A DNA stretch of 64,000 nt from Symsagittifera roscoffensis (Eukaryota > Xenacoelomorpha > Acoela > Convolutidae), in contig NC_087062.1 in the NCBI RefSeq assembly GCF_963678635.1, forward strand, positions 49,616,178-49,680,177. The letters are read 5' to 3'. Positions within the stretch are counted from its first letter, which is position 1, and each line of letters begins with the position of its first letter. The notes under the pieces are model-generated. The model saw nothing but the letters and a program-made list of their open reading frames with translations, was not told the origin of the DNA and did not search any database. The position numbers were made by a program, and so were the translations under genes. Shown one piece after another: positions 11,861-24,200 of the stretch.

Positions 11861-12345
11861 CATCCGAGAATCCCAATCCAAATTCTACTCGGTTGTCAGT
11901 TTTGGCACTGAAGGTGCAGTCACCTTTCCTTCCAACACATTTCCCAGCTTAGCCTTCTGAATAGCAGCGCTCCTCGTCGTCACAATTTTAGACAGCCAGA
12001 AACTTAGTAACACTGCTTGCTCGTAGTCGAAGAAACAATCGCGTATATCTTCATTAATGAAAGGGTTGTATGCCATCCCTACGATCCCGGATACGTAACT
12101 GTACGATTTCTTCCTGATGGGTCCGCAAAATTCACTGGACTTCGGCAGTGCTTCCATAGATTCTTTTGTGAGCATCAGACCCTTGTTTGAGAATCTCCTT
12201 GTTTCGTCAACCTTCTTCATTGGTTCCATTTCCACAGACTCCTTCATATTCACTCGCATCGGTTTACTTTGATGTATGTCTAAAAGTGCTAGTAAGGGCA
12301 AGGCTTTCGCTCGTTCATCGCCTTCTCTTAGAATATTGACACAAT
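11861..12345 (-). repeat. Displaced copy of 3' polyprotein segment
   Basis: Minus-strand 12301-11885 (DIHQSKPMRVNMKE, LMLTKESMEALPK, MAYNPFINEDIRDCFFDYE) is nearly identical to 8010-7555 and lies between units 4 and 5. The left junction joins it to the SGNH sequence at 11861, the right junction to X3 at 12345, where AATTCTGCCC of X3 abuts CTTAGAATATTGACAC. The segment lies upstream of its normal place, so it was copied rather than moved. Confidence 0.75.
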
Positions 12346-14290
12346 TCTGCCCTTAGTGGTCTCAGGTTCTCCACTTCTATTTCGCGATTCGGGACAGATT
12401 TAATAACATCAGATTTTCCTTCTGAGAGCAACGCCACCATCGCATACAAGGACTTCAATGCATCCAGTAGATGTGCATATCACGGAGATAGTAAAACACA
12501 GCTTCGGTGATATTTTCGAGATTGCACCTTCTTTCAGCGTATCCGTTATTTCGCCCATCGATTCGAGGATATCCTTTATTGCTGGCCATACTGCGTCATC
12601 TGCCGTTGAAGGCTCTCTGAGTCTGCTCAGGAAGCCCTACTGTGTAAATGGTCGTTTCTGCGGCAAACACGATCGTGATCGGGCCCATTTCTGTTTGTCG
12701 TTGTACACCAATCGCCATTGACACAGACTGCATCAGGTCCAGGTCGATTGCTGCCAGCATTATAACGTCAGGCCAAAACCGAGACTTAGAGGTATGCGCG
12801 AAGTCCGAGTTCGTAGCTATCAAAATCTTGGCTTTCCTCATCTCTACTTTATCGTACGCCGCAAAGATAGTTTCGTCCTTCCGAATCTTCATCTCACCAT
12901 ATCTCTCAACATCGCCTTCTTGAGTCACTCTTTGAGTAAGCCCTTTCATTCAAGTGAGATTGGGGTGCTCGAACTTGTTTGAACATTTTACATGTGGTCC
13001 TATCGATGCCATCGTTGTCAAGAATCTTCCGGGTCTTTCTTCTCAATTTCCTTATCTATGATTCATTTTCAAGTACTGCAAAGGTCTCGCATTCACTGGC
13101 CAAGTGCGTTGTTCAAGGGCAGTCCCTCTAAATCGGCAAATCTTAAGGCGGTCGTGGAGCTGAAGTTAATGCCAGCTGCTCTTAACCAGTCCACACCTGC
13201 GATTAAGTATAGCCCGTTGACAGAGAGCCTTGCTCCATTCAGCATCCTTATGACATCGGCTGCAAACCTTACCGTCTGAAGGTTCAGTTTCATCAAGTCC
13301 TGCTTGTAAACATGCCAGGGGGAAGGTATGGGCTTCAACCACATCAACGAACTTCTGTCTGGTCGTCGTTCTTCTCGGCTGGTACTCGTAGTTTCCGATC
13401 TCGATGTGCGTGATGTGTCCGTTGTCTAGTTAACAGGTCCTACTCTTCGTCGTGGATGAATAGTCCTTCTTACTGGCGCTTCTCCCAGTCGGTTCAAAAC
13501 GTGCGTCCTTTCTCCTGGCTCGCTGGAGCTTTGCGGCCTCTGGGTCAGGGCTGGGACTGATCCCAGACGTGTTTCTAGGTTAGGGGGTACGAAGGTTGAA
13601 AGTGCCGGCTCATTCGTGGTTTCCTCGTTCTTCAGTACTCCCGTCAAAGAGCTCGACCTCCAAGTCATCCAGTCGCTCCTGGAAGACTCGATTCATCCAG
13701 GCATGTCCTTCTATACTGTCAAAAAGGATTCCATCGGTGGTGAGTCTGGCCTGATCAATAGCTCTGAGTTCATGTCCGATGTCCATGAGGATCATCCGTC
13801 CAGCATTACGACTCGCCAGATTTCTCACTATGTTCTTCCACCTGATAACCCCTTCGTTATGCCTCCTTCCCGCCGATGTCAGCGTTCTCGTGTTCATCGA
13901 TAAGGTGCAGGTTGTCAGTACCGCGCATTTGAACTTCTGCCAGAGATTAGTAAATAGGCACACCATCATCTATTCCCATTGTGCCTCTTCCTCATCTGAA
14001 TCTCTGGACACATTGTTTGTCTCTACTAGTATCATTACGTCTGGCGGATTCTTCCTGGGTTCATTAGCTCCACCATTCGATACAGCTGGACTATCGTGGC
14101 ACCTCCAAAGACCATCACCGTGGTGATCCAGGAGGTCCTCAGGTTCTGGAGAACTCTCACCAAGCTGTCAACCAGTATCAAATGTGATGTCCCGAGCGGC
14201 GGTTGTTTCATATTTATTGCCGGATTCCAAATCGATCGATTAAAGCAGGCTCGCGGATCCGCATCTGGAAAACCTGTAAAGTTGTTCTAC
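12346..14290 (-). pseudogene. Module unit 4 of copy M (SGNH to X3)
   Basis: SGNH copy S4 (about 14250-13600), linker with RLG repeats (13668-13426), X1 (13347-13093, GLYLIAGVDWL), X2 (12949-12596, FWPDVIMLAAIDLDLMQS) and the start of X3 (about 12540-12346), where it is cut and joined to the displaced segment. In S4 the nucleophile block reads VDSL instead of GDSL, the GTN block reads ETN, and the His of DGIH is Leu, so the hydrolase would be inactive. Confidence 0.65.
13600..14250 (-). pseudogene. SGNH hydrolase-like domain, copy S4
   Basis: Same domain as in copy P at 61981-62847. The three diagnostic blocks are altered: VDSL for GDSL, ETNN for GTNN, and DGILFD for DGIHFD. The nucleophile Ser is retained but the oxyanion Asn block and catalytic His are damaged. 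Stops and frame changes separate the N- and C-terminal halves. Confidence 0.65.
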
Positions 14291-17200
14291 ACCTGGTTGT
14301 TCTTCTGCACATCAAACACTCGGGACACTTTTTTCATTGACATTTCTTTAATTTTTTCCGGGGCTCCAGAGGTCTTTGCTGGTAACTTGACACTGTCAGC
14401 TCCCATTTTCTTCATCATTTCTTGGGAGAGCTCCCCTCTGCTCGTGTCTAACGTGTCTGTGCCATTTTCAAAATCGCTGAGGAAGTTGATGTCCAGGCTG
14501 GACATCCCGCCTGTCGAAGCCTTGTCGTACACTTTCTCAGCCTGATCGGTATCCTGCTGCATAGGTTCTTCCGATCAACGGTTTTCTCCCTGCTCATAGT
14601 CTCGCTTCTGATTTTTCCCTGAACTCGAAGGGCCTTGCTCCACATTCCTTGTTCCGTCTGGAAACTTCGGTACAACTATTCTGCCACCATATCGATCTTC
14701 TTCCTCTCTGTGCATTACTTTGACTTTTTCGCAGCTGAAGGGTGCTAGCACAGTTTTAGTGTATTGTTTCCCGCTCACTAATAACTCCGGTTTTACGCTC
14801 ATCAAGATCAGTGAGGCTTCTTGCAAGTCCGCCCAACCTCTCTTGACTATTGGCGCAAGGTCCAATTTCGCTCATTCTTCGTCAAATCGTGCGGGTTTCG
14901 AAGTGGCTACATTACTCATCCGTCTCGTTTTTTTTCCGTGTAGGCAAACTGCGTATACTGCAGTACGGCAGCGTTTCTGCCCACGAAGCACGGGTGCATT
15001 AGCGCGGAAAATTTTGCCACTTTCCTTTCATTGGTTTCGAAGGCTCTCAACCTAGGGGTTTGCACTGTGGAGTCTGCTGCGAGCAACATCCTTCTAATCA
15101 AGTGAAGTTCAGGAATTTATTTTGGCGGTTTCTTGTGGTCAACCCAGCCTTTCGTTTCTTCTCCCACTTTGTGATACGAGGCCATCAGAAGAGGAGTTCT
15201 TGTAACTTCGCCGTTCGTCTTATTGTAGGGCCTTAAATTCCAAAGTTTTGGGAACACTTCGATATGCCCTCTGTCCACTTCTCTCATACGATCACGGAAA
15301 AGATCCTCAAATCTTATGACAGCCATTTCCGGCTCTGATATCTTTGCGAACAACAAGTCCTCGCTCATCATCTCTCGTAATGCTTGCTGTTCAAACCAAT
15401 TAAGTGCACTTCCGTCCACTGCTGAGACGAGGTTCAGGTGCAGCAGCGACCTCCTGTATGGATCCACCTTAACGTCAGGTAACGCAAACGTGACTGCAGG
15501 ACCGTATATTACCGTCACGAACTCCGTGGCTCCTCTGATCAGCGCTAACGGATCGGTCCTCATAGCCAGGCTCAGATCAGTTAACAGGGGCATGCCCTTA
15601 GCATGACGTCGCACATCTTCCTCCCTTTCAATTGTCTCGTCCTCTCCCGTTCCAAAGCGATTCTGCTGCCGGAGGTATTGAATAAGAGTATGTCACAGAT
15701 CTCCTATCTTGGTCCAGGAGTCATTGGATCGCTTCACGTCGAACTTTCTTACGTTCTCTCTTTTTTGTTCAGGGTAGCGGGTCAGATTCATTAACCCTCC
15801 CAAATTCCCGGGCGTGATCGCAATTAGCATCAGAAGTCCATCTAACCGCAAGTTCTACACTCCCTCATCGAGCAGTACCATTGATCCTCTTACAAAATTC
15901 TCCCCTCCAAACGTCACGAACAGGGCTAGTATTTCTACGATTGACATCTCTGTGACTGCTTGGAGGAACTCTCTGATCAAGTATCGAGAGAGCGAGTGGT
16001 AGACTTTTGCCAGGAAGAACGCGGTCTATCCTGCTCCCAACTCTTCCAGCATACTGTCAATCCGGTCGAAGCCTTCTTGCCCCTTCACATTCTGCGTCCA
16101 GAAAGCTTCAAAGGTAACTTGGCACATTCTGTTCACAAATTTGGCTGACTTTTCTTCTTCATTTTCGGCCAGATTCACCTCTTTCACCAGGTAGGCCTGA
16201 ATTTTCGTGATCATCGCTGAGCCTCGCTCGAAAGCGTCCGTACCCAATGCGGCTATCCGAGGAGTCAAGTGCAGCCACTTGTTGGCCTCTGGTTGCGTTC
16301 GCAAGACCATCGCTTCCAAGTGAGCTCTGGTCTCTTTGAAGTTCTTTCTTCTTTCTCCTTTTTCTTTTATCTCCATTCCTCGGAACCACAAGTCGTTGGT
16401 CATTGCCACTATCACTCGATGATCATCGTTATCTTCTGGTTTCAGATTGAGCTGTCGGCTGAAGTTGGACACTTCCAACCCCATACTTCATCGAATAACA
16501 GCATGTGTAATGAATGGTCCTTGAATTCCCCCATTGCATTTGAGATGTCCGACCATGCTGCCTGCAATTCTGCCCAAGTTGTCTCAGGTTCTCCACTTCT
16601 ATTTCGCGATTCAGGAGAGATATGATTACATCATACTTTCCTTCTGTGAGCAACTCCGCCATCGCATACACGAACTTCAATCCATCCGGGAGATAGTGCA
16701 AACACAGCTTTCGGTGTTGATTTCGGGAATGCCCCTTCTTTCAGCTTATCCATTATTTCGCCCATCTATTCGAGGATATCCTTTATCGCTGGCCATACTG
16801 CGTCCTCCGCCGTTGTAGGCTCACTGAGTCTGCTCAGGAAAGCCCTACTGTGTGAATGGTCGTTTCTGCGGCAAATTCGATCGTGATCGGGCCTATCTCT
16901 GTTTGTCGTTGTACCCCAATCGCCATTGAGACAGACTGCATCAGGTCCAGGTCGATTGCTGCCAGCATTATAACGTCAGGCCAAAAAAACCGAGATTTAG
17001 AGGTATGCGCGAAGTCCGAGTTCGTAACTATCAAAATGTTGGCTTTCCTCATTTCTACTTTATCGTACGCCGCAAATATAGTTTCGTCCTTTCGAATATT
17101 CATCCCACCATATCTCTCAACATTGCCTTCTTGAGTCACTCTTTGGGTAAGCCCTTTTTTTCACGTGAGATGGGGGTGCTCGTTCTTGTTTGAACATTTT

Positions 17201-18640
17201 TACATGTTGTCCTATCGATGCCCTCGTTGTCAAGAATCTTCCTGGTCTTTCTCCTCAATTTCCTTATCTATGATTCATTTTCACGTCCTGCAAAGGTCTC
17301 ACATTCACTGGCCAATTGTGTTGTCCAGGGCCAGTCCCTCTGAATCGGCAAATCTTAAGGCGGTCGTGGATCTGAAATTGATGCCTGCTGCTATCAACCA
17401 GTCGACACCTGCGATTAATTATAGCCCGTTGACAGAAAGCCTTGCTCCATTCAGCATCTTTATGACATCGGCTGCAAATCTTACCGTCTGAAGGTTCAGT
17501 TTCATTAATTCCTGCTTGCAGACAGGCCAGGGGGAAGTTATGGGCCTCGACCACATCAAAGAGCTTCTGTCTGGTCGTCGTTCTTCTCGGCTGGTACTCG
17601 TAGTTTCCGATCTCGAGGCGCCTGATGTGTCCGTTGTCGAGTTAACAGGTCCTAATCTTCGTCGTGGATGAATAGTCCTTCTTACTGGCGCTTCTACCAG
17701 TCGGTCCAAAATGACCGTCCTTTGCCCTGGCTCGCTGGAGCTTTACGGCCTCAGGGTCACGGCTGGGACTGATCCCAGACGTGTTTCTAGGTTAGGGGTT
17801 ACGAAGGTTGAGAGTGGCGGCCCATTCGTGGTTTCCTCCTTCTTGAGTATTCCCATGTCAAAGACCTTGACCTCCAAGTCATCCAGTCGCTCCTGGAAGA
17901 CTCGATTCATCCAGGCTTGTCCTTCTATACTGTCAAAATGGATTCCATCGGTGGTGAGTCTGGCCTGATCAATAGCCCTGAGTTCATGTTCGATGTCCAT
18001 GAGGATCATCCGTCCAGCATTACGACTCGCCAGATTTCTCACTGTGTTATTCCACCTGATAATCCCTTCGTTATGCGTCCTTCCCGCCGATGTCAGCGTT
18101 CTCGTGCTCATCGGTACTGTGCAGATTGTCAGTACCGCGCACTTGACTTTCTGCCAGAGAGTAGTAAATAGGCACACCATCATCGATTCCCACTGTGCCT
18201 CTTCCTCATCTGAGCCTCTGGACACATTGTTTGTCCCTACTAGGATCGTGGGTTCATTAGCTCCACCATTCGATAAAAGTGGCACCTCCGAAGACCATTA
18301 CCCTGGTGATCCAGGAGGTCCTCAGGTTCTGGAGAACTCTCACCAAACTGTTACCCAGTATCAAAGTGATGTCCCGAGCGGCGGTTTTTGCATATTTATT
18401 GCCGGACTCCAAGTCGATCGATTGAAGCAGGCTCGCAGATCCGTATCCGGAACTCCTGTAAAGTTGTTCTTCACCTGGTTGTTCTTCTGCACATCAAACA
18501 CTCGGGACACTTTTTGATCGGCATCTCTCTTGTTTTTCTGTCCGGGACTTCAGAGGTCTTTGTAGCATTGTCACCTCCCGTTCTCTTCATCGTTTCTTGG
18601 GAGAGCTCCACTCTGCCTGTGTCGTCAGTTGTTCCATAGG
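14291..18640 (-). pseudogene. Module unit 3 of copy M (complete)
   Basis: The only full-length unit, and the reference for the array: SGNH S3 (about 18420-17780), linker (17709-17440), X1 (17554-17264), X2 (17139-16834), X3 (16701-16430), X4 (16484-16026), X5 (16010-15430), X6 (15614-15117), X7 (15101-14680), X8 (14675-14290). X3 resembles the region of copy P after 63780 (SPGYA.LP...FVY.M...EG..V.I). X4 to X8 have no recognised domain; X5/X6 contain a TVIYGPAVTFALPDVKV segment. The blocks sit in different frames, so translation is broken many times. Confidence 0.65.
17780..18420 (-). pseudogene. SGNH hydrolase-like domain, copy S3
   Basis: It carries LILGNSLVR (GNS instead of GDS), VGTNNVSRG and TTDGIHFDS. 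Ser, Asn, Asp and His of the SGNH signature are all present; only the Asp next to the Ser is changed. The open part covers 18285-17743, and the N-terminal block is in another frame. Copy P has the intact equivalent. Confidence 0.65.
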
Positions 18641-19020
18641 GTGCAATCACCCCGATCCTACCTACGCCTCCGCTTGGTCGATCAGTTCTTTCAAGTCGAA
18701 GTTGTCAATTTCGCTAGATTCGGTTTGATTATCATTTTGCTCAATTGAACTCTGAATAACTAAATGATCAATCAGGATCTAGAAAAGAGGTCACGAGTAT
18801 CACATTTGTCAACCTTACTCTAGTTTTGTACTAAAATTGATTTAAAACAGTCCGACAAAAAGATTTTGATCTTTAAATATATTAAAATCAATATCATTGC
18901 TAAAACTCTTGGAATCTGACCTACGAAAGGACAGTCCAAACTTTTGATCTATACCTAAGATCAACATTTGGTCATTCATCGTCACTTACCCTTCCACACC
19001 CAAAGTCCTAATAACATAAC
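18641..19020 (-). repeat. Displaced copy of the pre-small-ORF spacer
   Basis: It matches 25740-26085 nearly base for base, including CCTACCTACGCCTCCGCT and the inverted repeat AAAGATTTTGATCTTT (18859-18874 here, 25927-25942 there). On one side it joins X3 of unit 2 (19020), on the other the linker just before SGNH S3, with the small ORF itself missing. Non-coding. Confidence 0.75.
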
Positions 19021-21260
19021 ACATAACAAGACGTTGGACATCGCCACTATCACTCGATGATCATCGTTAACTCCTGGTTTCAGTTTGAGCTGTCGCCTGA
19101 ATTTGGACAGTTCCAACCCCAATACTTCATTTAACACCAGCATAGGTAATGAATGGTCCTTGAATCCCCCCATTGCATATGAGATGTCCGACCATGCTGC
19201 CTGTAATTCTGCCCTAAATTGACTCAGGTTCTCCACTTCTACTTCACAATTCGGGAGAGATGTGATTACATCATATTTTCCTTCTGAGAGCAACGCCACG
19301 ATCGCATACAAGAACTTCGATGCATCCGGGAGATGTGCATATCCCGGAGACAGTGAAAACACAGCTTCGGTGTTATTTTCGAGGTTGCACCTTCATTTCA
19401 GCGTAACCATTATTTCGCCCATCGATTCGAGGATATCCTTTTTTGCTGGCCATACTGCGTCCTCCACCGTTGAAGGCTCTCTGAGTCTGCTCAGGAAAGC
19501 CCTACTGTGTAAATGGTCGTTTCTGCGGCAAACACGATCGTGATCGTGCTCATTTCTGTTTGTCGTTGTACCCCAATCGCCATTGATACAGACTGCATCA
19601 GGTCCAGGTCGATTGCTGCCAGCATTATAACGTCAGGCCAAAACCGAGACTTAGAGGTATGCGCGAAGTCCAAAATTGTAACTATAAAAATCTTGGCTTT
19701 CCTCATTTCTACTTTATCGTACGCCGCAAAGATAGTTTTGTCCTACTGAATCTTTATCCCACCATATCTCTCAACATCGCCTTCTTGAGTCACTCTTTGG
19801 GTAAGCCCTTTCTTTCACGTGATATGGGGCTGCTCGTACTTGTTTGAACATTTTTACATGTTGTCCTATCGATGCCCTCGTTGTCAAGAATCTTCCTGTC
19901 TTTCTTCTCACTTTCCTTATCCATGATTAATTTTCACGTACTGCAAAGATCTCGCATTCACTGGCCAATTGTGTTATTCAAGGGCAGTCCCTCTAAATCG
20001 GCAAATCTTAAGGCGGTCGTGGAGCTGAAGTTAATGCCAGCTGCTATCAACCAGTCCCCACCTGCAATTAAGTATAGCCCGTTGACAGAGAACCTTGCTC
20101 CATTCAGCATCCTTATAACATCGGCTGCAAACTTTACCGTCTGAAGGTTCAGTTTCATCACGTCCTGCTTGTAGACATGCCAGGGCGAAGTTATCGGCCT
20201 CGACCACATCAAAGAACTTCTGTCTGGTCGTCTTTCTTCTCGGCTGGTACTCGTAGTTTCCGATATCGATGTGCGTGATGTGTCCGTTGTCGAGTTAACA
20301 GGTCCTAATCTTCGTCGTGGACGAATAGTCCTTCTTACTGGTGCTTCTCCCAGTCGGTTCAAAACGTCCGTCATTTGCCCTGGCTCGCTGGAGCTTTGCG
20401 GCCTCTGGGTCACAGCTGCGACTGATCCCAGACGTGTTTCTAGGTTAGGGGGTACGTAGGTTGAAAGTGCCGGCTCATTCGTGGTTTCCTCGTTCTTCAG
20501 TACTCCCGTCAAAGAGCTCGACCTCCAAGTCATCCAGTCGCTCCTGGAAGACTCAATTCATCCAGGCTTGTCCATCTATACTGTCAAAAAGGATTCCATC
20601 GGTGGTGAGTCTGGCCTGATCAATAGCTCTGAGTTCATGTCCGATGTCCATGAGGATCATCCGTCCAGCATTACGACTCGCCAGATTTCTCACTATTTAA
20701 TTCCACCTGATAACCCCTTCGTTATGCCTCCTTCCCGCCGATGTCAGCGTTCTCGTGCTCATCCATACAGTGCAGATTGTCAGTACCCCGCATTTGAACT
20801 TCTGCCAGAGAGTAGTAAATAGGCACACCATCATCGATTCCCACTGTGCCTCTTCCTCATCTGAACCTCTGGACACATTGTTTGTCCCTACTAGTATCAT
20901 TACTAGGGATTCTTCCTGGGTTCATTAGCTCCTCCATTCGATACAGGTGGGCTTTCGTGGCAAATCCAAAGACCATCACCGTGGTGATCCAGGAGGTCCT
21001 CAGGTTCTGGAGAACTCTCACCAAACTGTCACACAGTATCAAATGTGATGTCCCGAGCGGCAGTTGTTGCATAATTATTGCCGGACAACGAATCGATCGA
21101 TTAAAGCAGGCTCGCGGATCCGCATCCGGAACTCCTGTAAACTTATTCTCCAGCTGGTTGTTCTTCTGCACATCAAACAACAGGGACACTTTTTTCATCG
21201 ACATTTCTTTAATTTTTTTCCGGGTCTCCAGAGGTCTTTGCTTGTAACGTGACACTCTCA
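19021..21260 (-). pseudogene. Module unit 2 of copy M (SGNH to X3)
   Basis: SGNH S2 (about 21160-20470), linker and X1 (20533-19958, the longest open block of the array, 191 codons), X2 (19706-19491) and X3 (19362-19020), where it is cut. The 191-codon block runs from the SGNH C-terminal linker through RLG repeats, RRPDRSSLMWSRPITSPWH and GLYLIAGGDWLIAAG. It aligns with copy P 62640-63180. Confidence 0.65.
20470..21160 (-). pseudogene. SGNH hydrolase-like domain, copy S2
   Basis: The nucleophile block reads CDSLVR and GTNNVSRG is intact, but the last block reads DGILFD, so the catalytic His is replaced by Leu. A stop lies in the middle of the domain near 20697. Flanked upstream by a KCPECLMCRR-like linker variant and downstream by the RLG linker. 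Confidence 0.65.
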
Positions 21261-24200
21261 GCTCCCATTTTCTTCAACGTGCCTTGGGAGAGCTTTTCTC
21301 TGCCCTTGTCTAACGTGTCTGTGCCATTTTCAAAATCCAGGAAGTTGAAGTCCAGGCTGGACATCCCGCCTGTCGAAGCCTTGTCGTCCTCTTTCTCAGC
21401 CTGATCGGTATCCTACTTCATAGGTTCTTCCGATCAACGGTTTCCTCCCTGCTCATGGTCTCGCTCCTGATTTTCCCCTGAAATCGAAGGGCATTGCTCC
21501 TCATTCCTTGTTCCGTCTGGAAACTTCGGTACAACTATTCTGCCACCTCATCAATATTCTTCCTCTCCGTGCATTACTTTGACTTCTTCGCAGCCGAAGG
21601 GTGCTAGTACAGTTTTAGTGTATTGTTTCCCGCTCACTAATAAATCCGGTTTTACGCTCATCAAGATCAGTGAGGCTTCTTGCAAGTCCGCCCAGCCTCT
21701 CATGACTATTGGCGCCAGGTCCAGTTTCGCGCATTCTTCGTCAAATCGTGCGGGTTTCGAAGTGGCTACATTACTCATCCGTCTCCTCAGTGTTTCTTCC
21801 GTGTAGGCAAACTGCGTATACTGCAGCACGGCAGCGTTTCTGCCCACGAAGCACGGGTCCATCGGCTCGGAAAAATTTGTCACTCTCCTTTCATTGGTTT
21901 CGAAGGCTCTCAACCTAAGGGTTTGCACTGTGGAGTCTGCTCCGAGCAACATCCTTCTAATCAAGCGAAATTCAGGAATTCCTTCTGGCAGTTTCTTGTG
22001 GTCAACTCAGCCTTTCGTTTCTTCTCTCACTTTGTGATGCGAGGCCCTCAGAAGAGGAGTTCATGTAACTTCGCCGTTCGTCTTTTTGTAGGGCCTTAAA
22101 TTCCAGAGCTTTGGGAACACTTCGAGATGTCCTCTGTCCACTTCTCCCATACAATCACGGAAAAGACCATCGAATTTTATGACAGCCATTTCCGGCTCTG
22201 ATATCTTTGCGAAACAAGTCCTCACTCATCATCTCTCGTAATGCGTGCTGTTCACACCAATTAAGTGCACTTCCGTCCACTACTGAGACGAGGTTCAGGT
22301 GCAGCGCTGACCTCTGTATGCCTCCACCTTAACGTCGGGTAACGCAAACATGACTGCAGGACCGTATATTACCGTCACGAACTCCGTGGCTCCTCTGATC
22401 AGCGCTAACAGATCGGTCCTCATAGCCAGGCTCAGATCAGTTAACAGGGGCATGCCCCTAGCATGACGTCGCACATCTTCTTCCTTTTCAATTGTCTCGT
22501 CCTCTTTTGTTCCAAAACGATTCTGCTGCAGGAAGTAATGGATAAGAGTATGTCGCAGATCTCCTATCTTGGTCCAGGAGTCAGTGGATCGCTTCACGTC
22601 GAACTTACTTACGTTCTCTCTCATTTGTTCAGGGTAGCGGGTCAGATTCATTAACCCTCCCAAGTTCCCTGTGCGTGATCGCAATTAGTCCATCTAACCA
22701 CAACTTCTACACTCCCTCATCGAGCATTACCACTGGTCCTCTTACAAAACTCTCCGCTCCAAACGTCACGAACAGGGCTAGTATTTCTACGATTGACAAC
22801 TCTAAGACTGCTTGGAGGAACTCTCTGATCGAGTATCAAGAGAGCGAGGGGTAGACTTTTGCCAGGAAGGACGCGGCCTATCCTGCTCCCAACCCTTCCA
22901 GCATACTGTCAGTCCGGTCAAAGTTTTCCTCTCCATTCACATTCTGCGTCCAGAAAGCTTCAAGGGTAACTTGGCACATTCTGTTCACAAATGTGGCTGA
23001 CTTTTCTTCTTCATTCTCAGCCAGGTTCACCTCTTTCACCAGGTAGGCCTGAATCTTCGTGATAATCGCTGGGCCTCGCTCGAAAGCGTCCGTGCCCAAT
23101 GCGGCTATCCGAGGATTCAAGTGCAGCCACTTGTTGGCCTCTGGTTTTTTTGCAAGACCATCGCTTCCAAGTGAGCTCTGGTCTCTTTGGAGTTCTTTCT
23201 TCTTTCTCTTTCTTCTTTTATCTCCATTAATCGAAACCACAAGTCGTTGGACATCGCCACTATCACTCGATGGTCATCGTTAACTCCTGGTTTCAGTTTG
23301 AGCTGTCGGCTGAAGTTGGACAGTTCCAACCCCAACACTTCATCTAACACCAGCATGTGTAATGAATGGTCCTTGAATTCCCCCATTGCATTTGAGATGT
23401 CCGACCATGCTGCCTGCAATTCTACCCTAAGTGGTCTCAGGTTCTCCACTTCTATTTTGCGATTCGGGAGAAAAATGATTACATCATATTTTCTTTCTGA
23501 GAGCAACTCCGCCATCGCATACACGAACTTCAATCCATCCGGGAGATGTGCAAACACAGCTTTCGGTGTTGTTTTCGGGAATGCCCCTTCTTTCAGCGTA
23601 TCCATGATTTCGCCCATCTAATCGAGAATATCCTCTATCGCTGGCCATACTGCGACCTCCGCCGTTGTAGGCTCTCTGAACCTGCTCAGGAAAACCCTAC
23701 TGTGTAAATGGTTGTTTCTGCGGCAAACACGATCGTGATCGGGCCCATTTCTGTTTGTCGTTGTACCTCAATCGTCATTGATTCAGACTGCATCAGGTCC
23801 AGGTCGATTGCTGCCAGCATTATAACGTCAGGCCAAAACCGAGACTTAGAGGTATGTGCAAAATCCGAGTTCGTAACTATCAAAACCTTGGCTTCCCTCA
23901 TTTCTAATTATCGTAAGCCGCAAAGAAAGTTTCGTCCTTCCGAATCTTCATCCCACCATATCTCTCAACATCGCCTTCTTGAGTCACTGTTTGGGTAAGC
24001 CCTTTCTTTCACGTGAGATGGGGGTGCTCGTACTTGTTTGAACATTTTTACATGTTGTCCTATCGATGCCCAGGGGTTACGAAGGTTGAGAGTGCCGGCT
24101 CATTCGTGGTTTCCTCCTTCTTCGGTACTCCCGTCAAAGAGTTCGACCTCCAAGTCATCCAGTCGCTGCTGGAAGACTCGATTCATCCAAGCTTGTCCTT